DNA from: Streptomyces smaragdinus
Lineage (GTDB): Bacteria > Actinomycetota > Actinomycetes > Streptomycetales > Streptomycetaceae
Reading direction: 5' to 3'
NCBI RefSeq assembly: GCF_009604385.1
Contig: NZ_WEGJ01000009.1
Coordinates: 1 to 64,000, forward strand
Length of the DNA stretch: 64,000 bases
Under the pieces are notes generated by a model, which searched no databases, was not told where the DNA came from, and was given only the letters and a program-made list of their open reading frames with translations. Positions 34,587 to 42,652 of the stretch are shown in pieces (position 1 is the stretch's first letter; every line of letters starts with the position of its first letter). Both the position numbers and the translations under genes were made by a program.

Positions 34587-35471
34587 ATGACCAGCATCGA
34601 CATCCGGCGCATCGGCGGCCGTGTCGGGGCCGAGATCCGCGGCCTCGACATCTCCCGCCCGCTGCCCGCCACCACCGTCGCCGAAGTCAACCGGGCGCTC
34701 CTGGAGCACAAGGCCGTCTTCTTCCGGGACCAGGACCTCGACGACGACGCCCAGCTCCGCTTCGCGGCCTCCTTCGGGGAGCTGACCACCGCGCACCCCA
34801 CGGTCGCGGCGGTCGACGGGCAGCCGCACATCCTGCCTGTCGACGGCGAGGAGGGCGTCCGCGCCAACCGCTGGCACACCGACGTGACCTTCGTCCGTAC
34901 GCCGCCGAAGGCCACCTCCCTGCGGTCGCTGGTCGTCCCGGCGTACGGCGGTAACACCCTCATCGCGAACACCGCCGCCGCGTACCGCGATCTGCCGGAC
35001 GTACTGCGGGAGTTCGCCGACGGGCTGCGGGCGGTGCACACCAACGCGTACGACTACGCGGAGCCCAAGACCGAGAGGGCGGCGGAGCACCGCCGGGAGT
35101 TCACCTCGCGGGTCTACCGCACCGAGCATCCGGTGGTGCGGGTGCATCCCGAGACGGGTGAGCGGAACCTGTTCATCGGCGGCTTCGCCCAGTCGATCGT
35201 CGGCCTGTCGCCGTCGGAGTCCCGCGACCTGCTGCGGATCCTCCAGTCGTACGTGACCCGCCCGGAGAACATCGTCCGCTGGACGTGGGCCCCCGGTGAT
35301 CTGGTGCTGTTCGACAACCGGATCACCCAGCACTACGCCCCCGACGACTACGCCGACCAGCCCCGGCTGCTGCACCGGGTGACCGTCGCCGGCGACGTCC
35401 CCGTGGGGATCAGCGGCGAGCGCAGCCTCGCCCTGGAGGGCGACGAGGCGCACTACACCCCGGCGGCCTGA
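34587..35471 (+). CDS. TauD/TfdA family Fe(II)/2-oxoglutarate dioxygenase
   Basis: This 294-residue dioxygenase should hydroxylate a sulfonate or alkyl sulfate next to sulfur, releasing sulfite or sulfate. The iron triad is visible: His and Asp in WHTDVTF (about residues 98-104) and the distal His in QHYAPDDYA. The 2-oxoglutarate arginine is in RLLHRVTV. It starts 4 bases after the monooxygenase stop and is the last gene of the operon, ending before a strong hairpin. Two oxygenase types in one operon suggest a broad organosulfur range. Confidence 0.9.
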   Translation: MTSIDIRRIGGRVGAEIRGLDISRPLPATTVAEVNRALLEHKAVFFRDQDLDDDAQLRFAASFGELTTAHPTVAAVDGQPHILPVDGEEGVRANRWHTDVTFVRTPPKATSLRSLVVPAYGGNTLIANTAAAYRDLPDVLREFADGLRAVHTNAYDYAEPKTERAAEHRREFTSRVYRTEHPVVRVHPETGERNLFIGGFAQSIVGLSPSESRDLLRILQSYVTRPENIVRWTWAPGDLVLFDNRITQHYAPDDYADQPRLLHRVTVAGDVPVGISGERSLALEGDEAHYTPAA

Positions 35472-35478
35472 GCACGGC

Positions 35479-35514
35479 GGGTGGTCCCGGCGCGGGGGTG
35501 CGCCGGGACCACCC
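35479..35514 (+). terminator. terminator hairpin of the sulfonate operon
   Basis: GGGTGGTCCCGGCGC (35479-35493) pairs perfectly over 15 bases with 35500-35514, leaving a 6-base loop. It begins 8 bases after the dioxygenase stop and lies ahead of the next gene's start at 35533. Confidence 0.75.
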
Positions 35515-35532
35515 GGCCGGGATGATGTGCGG

Positions 35533-36984
35533 ATGAGAGTCTGCGTGGTCGGGGCGGGCCCCGGGGGAATCGTCGCCGCGAAGGTGCTGCTGGACGGCGG
35601 CTTCGACGTCACCGTCTACGACAAGTATCCGCAGGTCGGCGGGATCTGGTCGGCGGGCGGATGCTACGACGGGCTGGCCAATCAGGCGCCGCGGCGGGTG
35701 TTCGAGTTCGCGGATCTGCCCAACCGGCTGCACTACGCGGGGGCGGCGGACACGCAGCGGTATCTGGAGGAGTACGCGCGGACGTTCGGCGTGCTGGAGC
35801 GGGTGCGGTCCGGGACCGAGGTGGTGTCGGTGCGGCCGGTGTCGGGGTCGTGGGAGGTGGGGGTACGGGGCGGCGAGGGCGGTTCGTACGACTACGTGGT
35901 CGTGGCCAGCGGGGCGCATCACCATCCGTATCTGCCGGAGTTACCGGGTGCGTTCCCCGGGACGGTGCTGCATTCCAACGACGTACGGGCGGGTACTTTC
36001 GCCGGCCGGCGGGTGGTCGTCGTCGGGGGCGGGAAGTCGGCGCTGGATCTGGCCACGCGGGCTTCTCGGGAGGCGGCCTCCGCCACGCTCGTCCAGCGCA
36101 AGGTCAACTGGATGATCCCGGAGAAGTTCCTCCTCGGCACGGTCTCCAACAAGTGGATCCTGTTCAACCGCCTCGCCGAGGCCCTTCTCCCCCGCTACCA
36201 CGACCCCGCGTACGTCCGCGGCCTCGACCGCCTCCCCGACGGGATCAAACGGGCGGCGTGGTGGCTCATCACCCGCGACACCCTGGCCTCCACCGGCCTG
36301 TACGGCCTCCCCCGCCGGCTCCGCCCCGCCCACCCCCTCCCGTTCCATCTGGCGCACGCCGGGGTGATGCCCCGCGGTTACACCCGGGCGGTGCGGCGCG
36401 GGTCCCTATCCGTCCGGGTGGCGGAAGTCGCGTCGTACACCCCGGAGGGGCTGCGGCTGTCGACCGGCGAGGAAATCCCGGCGGACGTGGTGGTGTTCGC
36501 GACGGGACACCGCAGGGTCTTCCCGTTCCTGGACCCGTCGGTCGAGACGCACGACGCCGCCGGCCGGCTGCGCCTGTACCGGGGCATCGTGCCCCCGTCC
36601 GCGCCGGGCCTGGCCTTCGTCGGCTTCCGCCAGATCTTCAACAACCCCCTGGGCATGGAGCTCACCGCCCACTGGCTCACGGCCCACTTCGCCGGCCGGC
36701 TGCGCACCGCCCCGTCGCCCGCGGAGATGGAGGCGGCGATCACCGCCCGCCTGGCCTGGCAGGAGGCGGCCCTCCCGGGCTCCGGGGGCTACGACTTCGG
36801 CGCGTACGACATCCACACGGCGGACGAACTCCTCGGCGACCTCGGCCTGCGCCCCCACCGGGCGTCGAACCCGCTGGCGGAGTATCTGCTGCCGGGCGCG
36901 GTGGCGCACCGGTACCGGGGGCTGGGGCGGGTGGTGGTCCGCAAGATCGATTCCCGGGAGCGTCCGGCCGGCGGGCGGTGTTAG
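35533..36984 (+). CDS. flavin-containing monooxygenase (FMO/BVMO-like), TTA codon
   Basis: This 483-residue class B flavoprotein has the FAD fold VVGAGPGGIVAAKVLLDGG at the N-terminus, GGIWSAGG, a second NADPH fold VVVVGGGKSALDLATRA near residue 160 and the ATGHRRVFPF segment typical of FMO-like enzymes. It would oxygenate a heteroatom or ketone; substrate unknown. ATG 35533 is chosen over GTG 35527. Leu137 is TTA (35941-35943), so translation needs the bldA tRNA, pointing to late-growth expression. It is followed after 9 bases by an NTF2-like gene. Confidence 0.85.
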   Translation: MRVCVVGAGPGGIVAAKVLLDGGFDVTVYDKYPQVGGIWSAGGCYDGLANQAPRRVFEFADLPNRLHYAGAADTQRYLEEYARTFGVLERVRSGTEVVSVRPVSGSWEVGVRGGEGGSYDYVVVASGAHHHPYLPELPGAFPGTVLHSNDVRAGTFAGRRVVVVGGGKSALDLATRASREAASATLVQRKVNWMIPEKFLLGTVSNKWILFNRLAEALLPRYHDPAYVRGLDRLPDGIKRAAWWLITRDTLASTGLYGLPRRLRPAHPLPFHLAHAGVMPRGYTRAVRRGSLSVRVAEVASYTPEGLRLSTGEEIPADVVVFATGHRRVFPFLDPSVETHDAAGRLRLYRGIVPPSAPGLAFVGFRQIFNNPLGMELTAHWLTAHFAGRLRTAPSPAEMEAAITARLAWQEAALPGSGGYDFGAYDIHTADELLGDLGLRPHRASNPLAEYLLPGAVAHRYRGLGRVVVRKIDSRERPAGGRC

Positions 36985-36993
36985 CGTCCGCCC

Positions 36994-37395
36994 ATGTCCT
37001 CACGTACCGAAATCGACGCCCTGGCCGCCGAGTTCTTCGGCGCCTTCGACAACCGCGGCGGCAAGCCCGCCGACCTCGACCGGATCCGCCGGCTGATGAT
37101 CCCCGGCGGGGTGATCGTGGTGACGGGGCCGCAGTACGCCGTATACACGGTGGACGAGTTCATCGAGCCGCGGCACAGGCTGCTGAACGAGGGGCGGCTG
37201 GTGGAGTTCTCGGAGTGGGAGACGTCCGGGCACACGGAGATCATGGGCGACATCGCCTGCCGCTCGGGCGGCTATGCCAAGTCCGGCACGCTGGACGGGG
37301 AGCCGTACGGGGGCGAGGGGCACAAGACGTTCCAGTTCGTCCGCACGCCGGAGGGCTGGCGGATCGCGGCGTTCTCCTGGTTCGACGAGCCATAG
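36994..37395 (+). CDS. NTF2-like (SnoaL/DUF4440-type) protein
   Basis: This 133-residue protein has the cone-shaped NTF2-like fold: an N-terminal helix (ALAAEFFGAFDNR), VYTVDEFIEPRHRLL and the C-terminal strands KTFQFVRTPEGWRIAAFSWFDEP. Such proteins act as small-molecule binding or isomerase domains. A TAGCGT -10-like box at 36982-36987, overlapping the monooxygenase stop, stands 6 bases before ATG 36994, so it may have its own leaderless transcript in addition to readthrough. Function unknown. Confidence 0.8.
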   Translation: MSSRTEIDALAAEFFGAFDNRGGKPADLDRIRRLMIPGGVIVVTGPQYAVYTVDEFIEPRHRLLNEGRLVEFSEWETSGHTEIMGDIACRSGGYAKSGTLDGEPYGGEGHKTFQFVRTPEGWRIAAFSWFDEP

Positions 37396-37459
37396 GCTCA
37401 CGGGAGCGGTGGTCGCCGCAGCCACCAGCTCGCTGTGGACGGACACCGCTCCCGTGAGC
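37396..37459. terminator. bidirectional terminator with nested stem
   Basis: A perfect 16-base inverted repeat (37396-37411 with 37444-37459, arm GCTCACGGGAGCGGTG) encloses a 32-base loop that itself contains a CCAC/GTGG stem. It starts at the base after the NTF2-like stop codon and ends 15 bases before the stop of the convergent universal stress gene, so it can serve both. Confidence 0.75.
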
Positions 37460-37474
37460 GACGCGTCTGGGGCG

Positions 37475-38341
37475 TCAGTCGTGCGCGACCACCGCGACCG
37501 GTGCCACCGAGTGGTGCATCACCGCGTGGGCCACCGACCCGATGTGTACGCCGAACGGGCTGCGGCGGACGCGGCGGCCGACGACGACGAGCGCGGCCTC
37601 CTTCGATTCGTCGATCAGCCGGCCCGCCGGGCTGCCGAAGCCGGACTTCTCGGCCACCTCGACCTCGGGGTACTTCTCCCGCCAGGGCTTCAACACCTCG
37701 GCCAGCGCGCCGGCCTGCGCGTCGGCGATGTCGTCGCGCGGGTCGTAGCCACCGGCCAGGGCCAGGCTGTTCACGTACGGGGACGGCAGGTTCCAGGAGT
37801 GCACGGCGGTCAGGGGGGCCGACCGGCGCCGGGCCTCCTCGAAGGCGAAGGCGATCACCAGGTCGTCCGGGTGTGCGACGTCCAGCCCCAGCACGACGGA
37901 CCGGCCGTCGGAGACCTCGCCCCCGGCCCGGACCAGCACCACGGGCCGGTCGGTACGGGCGACCACGGACTGGCCCACGGACCCCACCAGGAACCCGCCG
38001 ATCCCGCCGAGCGCCCGCGAGCCGAGCACCAGCAGCTCCGCGTCCGCGGCGGCCTCCAGCAGCACCTCGGCCGGCGCGCCGTTGCGCTGCTCGACCGTCA
38101 CCTCGACCTCGGGGTGCCGGGTCTTCAGCGCCTCCACGGCCTCCCGCGGAATCCGCTCGGCCCAGTGCTGGTGCGTCTCGTCCCCCAGGAACGACGCCAG
38201 CGCCATCGGCTCCGGCACCGGCTGCCACACGTGCACCAGGGTCACCGCCAGCCCCCGAAGCCCCGCCTCACGCGCGGCCCACTCCGCGGCGGCGCGGCTC
38301 TCCGTCGAGCCGTCGAGTCCAACGATGATCGTGCCGGGCAT
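37475..38341 (-). CDS. universal stress protein (two UspA domains)
   Basis: This 288-residue protein contains two UspA repeats. The first begins TIIVGLDGSTESRAAAEWAA and ends VLGSRALGGIGGFLVGSVGQSV. The second begins SVVLGLDVAHPDDLVIAFAFEEA and ends LVVVGRRVRRSPFGVHIGSVAHAV. The G-2X-G-9X-G(S/T) ATP-binding pattern is present in each. ATG 38341 is chosen over GTG 38350. A dormancy-type site lies about 172 bases upstream, suggesting induction by hypoxia, nitric oxide or redox stress. Confidence 0.9.
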   Translation of the reverse strand: MPGTIIVGLDGSTESRAAAEWAAREAGLRGLAVTLVHVWQPVPEPMALASFLGDETHQHWAERIPREAVEALKTRHPEVEVTVEQRNGAPAEVLLEAAADAELLVLGSRALGGIGGFLVGSVGQSVVARTDRPVVLVRAGGEVSDGRSVVLGLDVAHPDDLVIAFAFEEARRRSAPLTAVHSWNLPSPYVNSLALAGGYDPRDDIADAQAGALAEVLKPWREKYPEVEVAEKSGFGSPAGRLIDESKEAALVVVGRRVRRSPFGVHIGSVAHAVMHHSVAPVAVVAHD

Positions 38342-38512
38342 GACGCCCACCTCCTGCTGTCAGCTGTCCAGCTCCGAGCGTCCCGACCGTCGGCTCCCAC
38401 CAGGCCCACCGACCGGGCCCACCGGAACCGGAAGCGTCCGTCCGCTTTCAATCACATTCTCACTCTCCCTCTCCCGCCCCCGGGAGGCGGGGTACCGCCG
38501 GGCCAGTCCGAT

Positions 38513-38526
38513 GGGCCGGTCGTCCC
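38513..38526 (-). promoter_or_regulatory. DevR/OsdR-like box upstream of the universal stress gene
   Basis: GGGCCGGTCGTCCC is a near-palindrome resembling the actinobacterial dormancy regulator motif. A weaker GGGCCAGTCCGA lies next to it at 38500-38511. The 38342-38550 gap holds this and a pyrimidine-rich stretch, nothing else that I recognise. Confidence 0.45.
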
Positions 38527-38550
38527 TTCCCGGGGGGACGGTCGGCTCCG

Positions 38551-38763
38551 TCAGCCGTGGTTCCTGGCGAACTCCACGAGCCCGGCGAACCCCTCGCGGG
38601 TCAGGGTGAGGCGGGGGCCGTTCGGGTCCTTGCTGTCGCGGATCAGGAACTCGCCGGTGGCGCGGGCGTGGTCGGGGGCCCATTCGACGCACTGGCCGCC
38701 GTCGCCGCCGCTGTAGGAGCTCTTGACCCACCGCACGGACTGAGAGTCTGTCCTGCTGCTCAT
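38551..38763 (-). CDS. DUF397 protein (WhiJ-type partner)
   Basis: A 70-residue protein with the complete DUF397 signature: WVKSSYSGGDGGQCVEWA, IRDSKDPNGPRLTLT and FAGLVEFARN. DUF397 proteins are encoded beside XRE regulators throughout Streptomyces and act with them on development or antibiotic production, possibly as antitoxin-like partners. ATG 38763 overlaps the TGA of the XRE gene by 4 bases, so the pair is translated together. Confidence 0.92.
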   Translation of the reverse strand: MSSRTDSQSVRWVKSSYSGGDGGQCVEWAPDHARATGEFLIRDSKDPNGPRLTLTREGFAGLVEFARNHG

Positions 38764-39608
38764 TTGACGTGATCCTCCATGATCCGACGAATCAGGGACA
38801 GCGATTCTTCCTCGGACAATGCCGCCATGCGAAGCCGATCGAACATGGCGACGGCATCCGTCACCACGCCGGGAGTGTCGTCCACTTGACCGCCGTGAGC
38901 GGGAGACTCGGTGTAGACAGCGTGGGGTGCGTTGTTCAACGAGAGCAGCGTACAAGGCAGATGGCTGGGCGCGGCACCCGCTGTAAACGGCAGCACTTGC
39001 ACCATGACGTGCGGCGATTCCATCAGTCCGCCCAGATACTCCAGTTGCTCGGCCATGACGGACGGGCCACCGACGCAGGTACGCAGGACACCTTCCTGGA
39101 TCACGACCCACAAGAGGGGCGGCTTGTCGCGGTCCATGGTGGCCCGACGCCTTATGCGCAGCTCAACGCGCTCTTTGATCTGATCCTCGGTCTCACGTGG
39201 GCGGGCAGCGCGGAAGACGGCCGTCGCGTACGCCCGCGTCTGCAGCAGCCCCATGAGGAACGTGCACGAGTAATCCGTGATCCCGCTCGCCGACTCCTCC
39301 ATGGCGATGTACGGCACGAACCACTCCGGGTGCCCCTGCTTGCTCAGCTTGGCCCGCAGTCGGGTGTACACCCCCGGCGTTCCGGCCACGCGGTCCATCG
39401 CCTGGGCGAAGGCCTCCGACGCCAGCACCATGCCGTTCTCGACCTTGCAGACCTGCGCCGGCTGGTAGTGCAACGCCTCCGCGAACTCCCTCTGGGACAT
39501 GCCGAGAGCTTCCCTCAGCGCTCTCGTCTCCCGCCCGAAATACGCCGCGGCGTTCATGGGTTCCCGCACCTGGTCCGCTCGCTCGCTCACGCGATCAACC
39601 CCCGGCAT
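38760..39608 (-). CDS. XRE-family regulator (WhiJ-like) paired with DUF397
   Basis: This 282-residue protein has an N-terminal helix-turn-helix (ALREALGMSQREFAEALHYQ, about residues 28-47) and the C-terminal DUF5753-type domain (SCTFLMGLLQTRAYATAVF, LLWVVIQEGVLRTCVGG, VMVQVLPF). I chose ATG 39608 because GAGGAA lies about 6 bases upstream; a longer open frame extends to 39728 without support. Such regulators bind their own promoter and are modulated by the adjacent DUF397 protein. A GTGAC/GTCAC repeat about 60 bases upstream could be its site. Confidence 0.88.
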   Translation of the reverse strand: MPGVDRVSERADQVREPMNAAAYFGRETRALREALGMSQREFAEALHYQPAQVCKVENGMVLASEAFAQAMDRVAGTPGVYTRLRAKLSKQGHPEWFVPYIAMEESASGITDYSCTFLMGLLQTRAYATAVFRAARPRETEDQIKERVELRIRRRATMDRDKPPLLWVVIQEGVLRTCVGGPSVMAEQLEYLGGLMESPHVMVQVLPFTAGAAPSHLPCTLLSLNNAPHAVYTESPAHGGQVDDTPGVVTDAVAMFDRLRMAALSEEESLSLIRRIMEDHVK

Positions 39609-39666
39609 TCCGCGTTCCTCGGCATCCTTCAAGACCTTGGTAACGTACCGCCCCGACGTGCGCTGC

Positions 39667-39682
39667 GTGACAGAAGAGTCAC
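39667..39682. promoter_or_regulatory. GTGAC-N6-GTCAC inverted repeat
   Basis: Perfect 5-base arms with a 6-base spacer sit 59 bases upstream of the XRE start and about 195 bases from the divergent acyltransferase gene. It may be an autoregulatory operator. No other element is evident in the 39609-39876 gap. Confidence 0.35.
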
Positions 39683-39876
39683 ACAGGGTGGCGATGCGAT
39701 CGACCCGCGCCGGGGCCCGGCAGGTCACAAGGGCAGGCGGAACGCACAGGCCACCCCGTCGTTCAGCGGTTGCACATGCGTTCGCTTGGCCGTGGTTACG
39801 CGGAGGTCAGGCGGTGCGGGGAGAAACGGGGCGTAGGCCGCCGAAGGCTCGTCCCCACCCCCGCAGGGAGCTCCCC

Positions 39877-40632
39877 GTGACCGTGTCACCCGTCGTCGAA
39901 AGCCCCGCCGGTACCAACTACATCGTAGGACTCGCCCAGAGCGACGACGACGTGCGGGCCGCCCAGCGGCTCAGACACGACGTCTTCGCCGGGGAGATGG
40001 GCGCCCGGCTCGAGGGCGGGCTGCCCGGGCACGACGTCGATCGCTTCGACGCCTTCTGCGATCACCTCGTCGTCCGGGACGCCGTGAGCCGGCAGGTCGT
40101 CGGGACGTACCGGCTGCTGCCGCCCGAGCGGGCCTCCCTCGCCGGGGCGCTGTACGCGGAGGGCGAGTTCGACCTGGGCGCGCTCGACCCCGTACGGGCG
40201 GACCTGGTCGAGGTGGGCCGGTCCTGCGTACACCCCGGGCACCGGGACGGGACGGTCATCAGCCTCATCTGGGCCGGCATCGCCCGCTATATGACCGACC
40301 GGGGCCACAACTGGCTGGCCGGCTGCTGCTCCATACCGCTGGCCGACGGCGGCACGCGGGCGGCCGGTACGTGGGAGCGGGTGCGGGGGCGGAACATGGC
40401 GCCGGAAGAGTTCCGGGTCCGGCCGCTGCGGCCCTGGACGCCCGAAGGGATCGCGCCGGCGAAGGGCGAGCTGCCCGCGCTGCTGCGCGGCTATCTGCGG
40501 CTGGGCGCCTGGGTGTGCGGGGAGCCCGCGTACGACCCGGAGTTCGACGTCGCCGACCTGTACGTACTCCTGCCGATGAACCGGGTCAACGAGCGCTACC
40601 TGCGCCACTTCCTCTCCCTGGTCCCGGCGTGA
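39877..40632 (+). CDS. OlsB-like N-acyltransferase (GNAT fold)
   Basis: This 251-residue protein matches the acyl-homoserine-lactone-synthase/OlsB-like GNAT family: DVRAAQRLRHDVFAGEMGA, CDHLVVRD, VGTYRLLPPERA and LVEVGRSCVHPGHRDG. In ornithine lipid synthesis OlsB transfers a 3-hydroxyacyl group from ACP to ornithine to make lyso-ornithine lipid. GTG 39877 has AGGGAG 6 bases upstream. Its stop overlaps the start of a PlsC-like acyltransferase, which strongly supports the ornithine lipid reading. Confidence 0.85.
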   Translation: MTVSPVVESPAGTNYIVGLAQSDDDVRAAQRLRHDVFAGEMGARLEGGLPGHDVDRFDAFCDHLVVRDAVSRQVVGTYRLLPPERASLAGALYAEGEFDLGALDPVRADLVEVGRSCVHPGHRDGTVISLIWAGIARYMTDRGHNWLAGCCSIPLADGGTRAAGTWERVRGRNMAPEEFRVRPLRPWTPEGIAPAKGELPALLRGYLRLGAWVCGEPAYDPEFDVADLYVLLPMNRVNERYLRHFLSLVPA

Positions 40633-41468
40633 GCGCCGTCTGGCTCCCCACCGCCCCCTGCACCCCCGCCGGCTGCGTCGACCCCGCCCGCACCGGGGCG
40701 GCCGCGGTCCGCGCCGTCCTGCGGCTCACGGCGCTGGCGGCCCTGCTCCTCGCCGGGATCGCGGCCTCCCCGCTCGGCGGCCGCGTCCCGGACGCGGTGA
40801 TCCGCCGCTGGGCGCGGACGACGGTCCGGGCGGCGGGAGTACGGGTACGGATCACGGGGGCCGCCGTGGACCGGGGCGGGGTGCTGCTGGTCGCCCCGCA
40901 TGTGTCGTGGCTGGACATCCCGCTGCTCGCGGCGGTGCGTCCGGCACGGATGCTGGCCAAGGCGGAGATCGCCGGCTGGCCCCTGGCCGGCCGGCTGGCG
41001 GCCCGGGGCGGCGCCCTGTTCATCGACCGCGACCGCGTCCGGACGCTGCCCGGCACGGTCGCGGTGCTGGCGCGGGCCCTGCGCGCCGGCACCGCCGTGA
41101 CCGTCTTCCCCGAGGGCACCACCTGGTGCGGCCGCGCCCACGGCCCCTTCCGCCGCGCCGCGTTCCAGGCGGCCCTGGACGCCGGCGCCCCGGTCCAGCC
41201 GGTCCGTATCACGTACAGCCGGCCCGACGGCCACCCGGCCACCGCCCCGGCCTTCGTCGGCGACGACACCCTCCTCGCGTCCCTGTGGCGGGTGCTCACG
41301 GCGCGGGGCGTGACGGCGGAGGTGGAGATCCGGCCCCCGGTCCCGGCCGGCGCCCACGCCGACCGCCGCGCCCTGGCGGGGGCGGCGGAGGCGGCGTGCG
41401 CGGCGGGGGGCGGGCCGGATCCGCACCCGGCTCACCACCACCGCCCCCGTACGGCTCACCTCACGTGA
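40629..41468 (+). CDS. PlsC-like acyltransferase (OlsA type)
   Basis: This 279-residue protein has one N-terminal hydrophobic segment and the PlsC acyltransferase motifs: HVSWLD (the HX4D catalytic motif, about residues 95-100), FIDRDRVRTLP and VFPEGTT. As OlsA it would O-acylate lyso-ornithine lipid; a role in phosphatidic acid synthesis is the alternative. GTG 40629 overlaps the OlsB-like stop by 4 bases. Its end overlaps the convergent oxygenase gene by 8 bases. Confidence 0.85.
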   Translation: MSAVWLPTAPCTPAGCVDPARTGAAAVRAVLRLTALAALLLAGIAASPLGGRVPDAVIRRWARTTVRAAGVRVRITGAAVDRGGVLLVAPHVSWLDIPLLAAVRPARMLAKAEIAGWPLAGRLAARGGALFIDRDRVRTLPGTVAVLARALRAGTAVTVFPEGTTWCGRAHGPFRRAAFQAALDAGAPVQPVRITYSRPDGHPATAPAFVGDDTLLASLWRVLTARGVTAEVEIRPPVPAGAHADRRALAGAAEAACAAGGGPDPHPAHHHRPRTAHLT

Positions 41469-42624
41469 CTACCGTCGCCGCCGGCGGCACCCACCGCCGG
41501 GTGCGCGGCACGGTGGAGCTGACGCCGAAGTCCTTCTTCAGCTGCTCCGGGATCGCGTAATGCATCACGCGCCCGCGGGTGAGCGACGACAGCTCGAGGA
41601 CCGACGTGAGATGACCGAGCCGGTCGAGCGCCCACGCCCCGAGGGGTGAGCGGTCCTCGATCGTCTCCAGGACGCCGAGCAGGGTGGGGACGAGCCTGGT
41701 GACGTTGTCCCAGGCGGTGGCCGGGACCTCGAGCCAGTCGGCGCAGGTGTCCCCCAGCAGATAGCGGATGAGGGCGGACACGACGGGGTCGAAGAACGTG
41801 CCGGGGACGATCTCCTCGTACATGTCGATCAGCTGGCGGGTCAGATGGGCGCCCTCCGCCGAGGGACCCATGTGCCGGGTCATGTACAGGTCGAGGAAGC
41901 CGCGGGCGTCCTCCAGGGTGCGGGGAGCGGCGTCCTGGTCGACGCCGAGCATCGCCCCGACCACCCGCCAGGCGTAGTAGTAGGCCTCGGCGCCCTCGGT
42001 CGACATATGGATGTTCAGCCGGTGCAGGCAGTCGAGGACCAGGAGGGAGAAGGCCATCTGGCCGCCGATCATGTCCTCCTGGCAGATCGGCACCCCCAGC
42101 GACGCCGTGTCCCAGCGGTCCCCGCGCGCGAGGTGGTAGCGGATGGAGGCGTGCAGCAGCCGCACCTTCTGCGCGGCGGGGACGAAGCGGCTGCCGGCCT
42201 CGAAGGCGTCGGGCTGCATCAGATAGACCGTGAACTGGCCGGTCTCCGCCATCCGCTTGGCCGGGAAGTTCAGCGCGTGGCTGGCCGAGAGCAGCTTCGC
42301 GGCGTGCGGGATCAGATAGCAGGCGGGCATGGAGGCGAAGGACAGCGCCGTGGAGATGTGCACGTTGTTGTCGATGAAGAAGAGCCGCGCCCGCTCCATC
42401 TCGTCCCAGTCCACCCAGGCCGGCGGTGTCGCGGTGGCCTCCAGATACTCCCGGGCGACGTCCGGCAGCCCGTCGGGCAGGGGTGAGCCGGCGGTGGAGA
42501 CGTAGCGCATCAGGGTGTTGAACGTGCCGACCTCCCCTCGTTCGAACATGGTGGCCACGACGGCGTCCGCGAGTTCGTCGCCGGACTCGCGCAGCGCGTC
42601 CATCGAGGCATCGGTGCAGGTCAT
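41461..42624 (-). CDS. MpaB/latex-clearing-protein-like oxygenase (DUF2236)
   Basis: This 387-residue helical protein belongs to DUF2236, which includes the haem enzyme Lcp that cleaves polyisoprene and fungal MpaB that cleaves a farnesyl side chain. KVRLLHASIRYHL contains the histidine that I align with the Lcp haem ligand, and RMAETGQF aligns with its active-site Thr region. It lies 28 bases downstream of a polyprenyl diphosphate synthase gene, so a prenyl substrate is plausible. No signal peptide is seen, unlike secreted Lcp. The function is inferred from family and neighbour. Confidence 0.82.
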   Translation of the reverse strand: MTCTDASMDALRESGDELADAVVATMFERGEVGTFNTLMRYVSTAGSPLPDGLPDVAREYLEATATPPAWVDWDEMERARLFFIDNNVHISTALSFASMPACYLIPHAAKLLSASHALNFPAKRMAETGQFTVYLMQPDAFEAGSRFVPAAQKVRLLHASIRYHLARGDRWDTASLGVPICQEDMIGGQMAFSLLVLDCLHRLNIHMSTEGAEAYYYAWRVVGAMLGVDQDAAPRTLEDARGFLDLYMTRHMGPSAEGAHLTRQLIDMYEEIVPGTFFDPVVSALIRYLLGDTCADWLEVPATAWDNVTRLVPTLLGVLETIEDRSPLGAWALDRLGHLTSVLELSSLTRGRVMHYAIPEQLKKDFGVSSTVPRTRRWVPPAATVVT

Positions 42625-42652
42625 GTCAGTACCCCTTCGTGGGACTGGACGG

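Noticed and set aside
32384..35044. Large minus-strand frames across the sulfonate operon
   Set aside because: No family resemblance; the plus-strand genes have perfect motifs and overlapping junctions.
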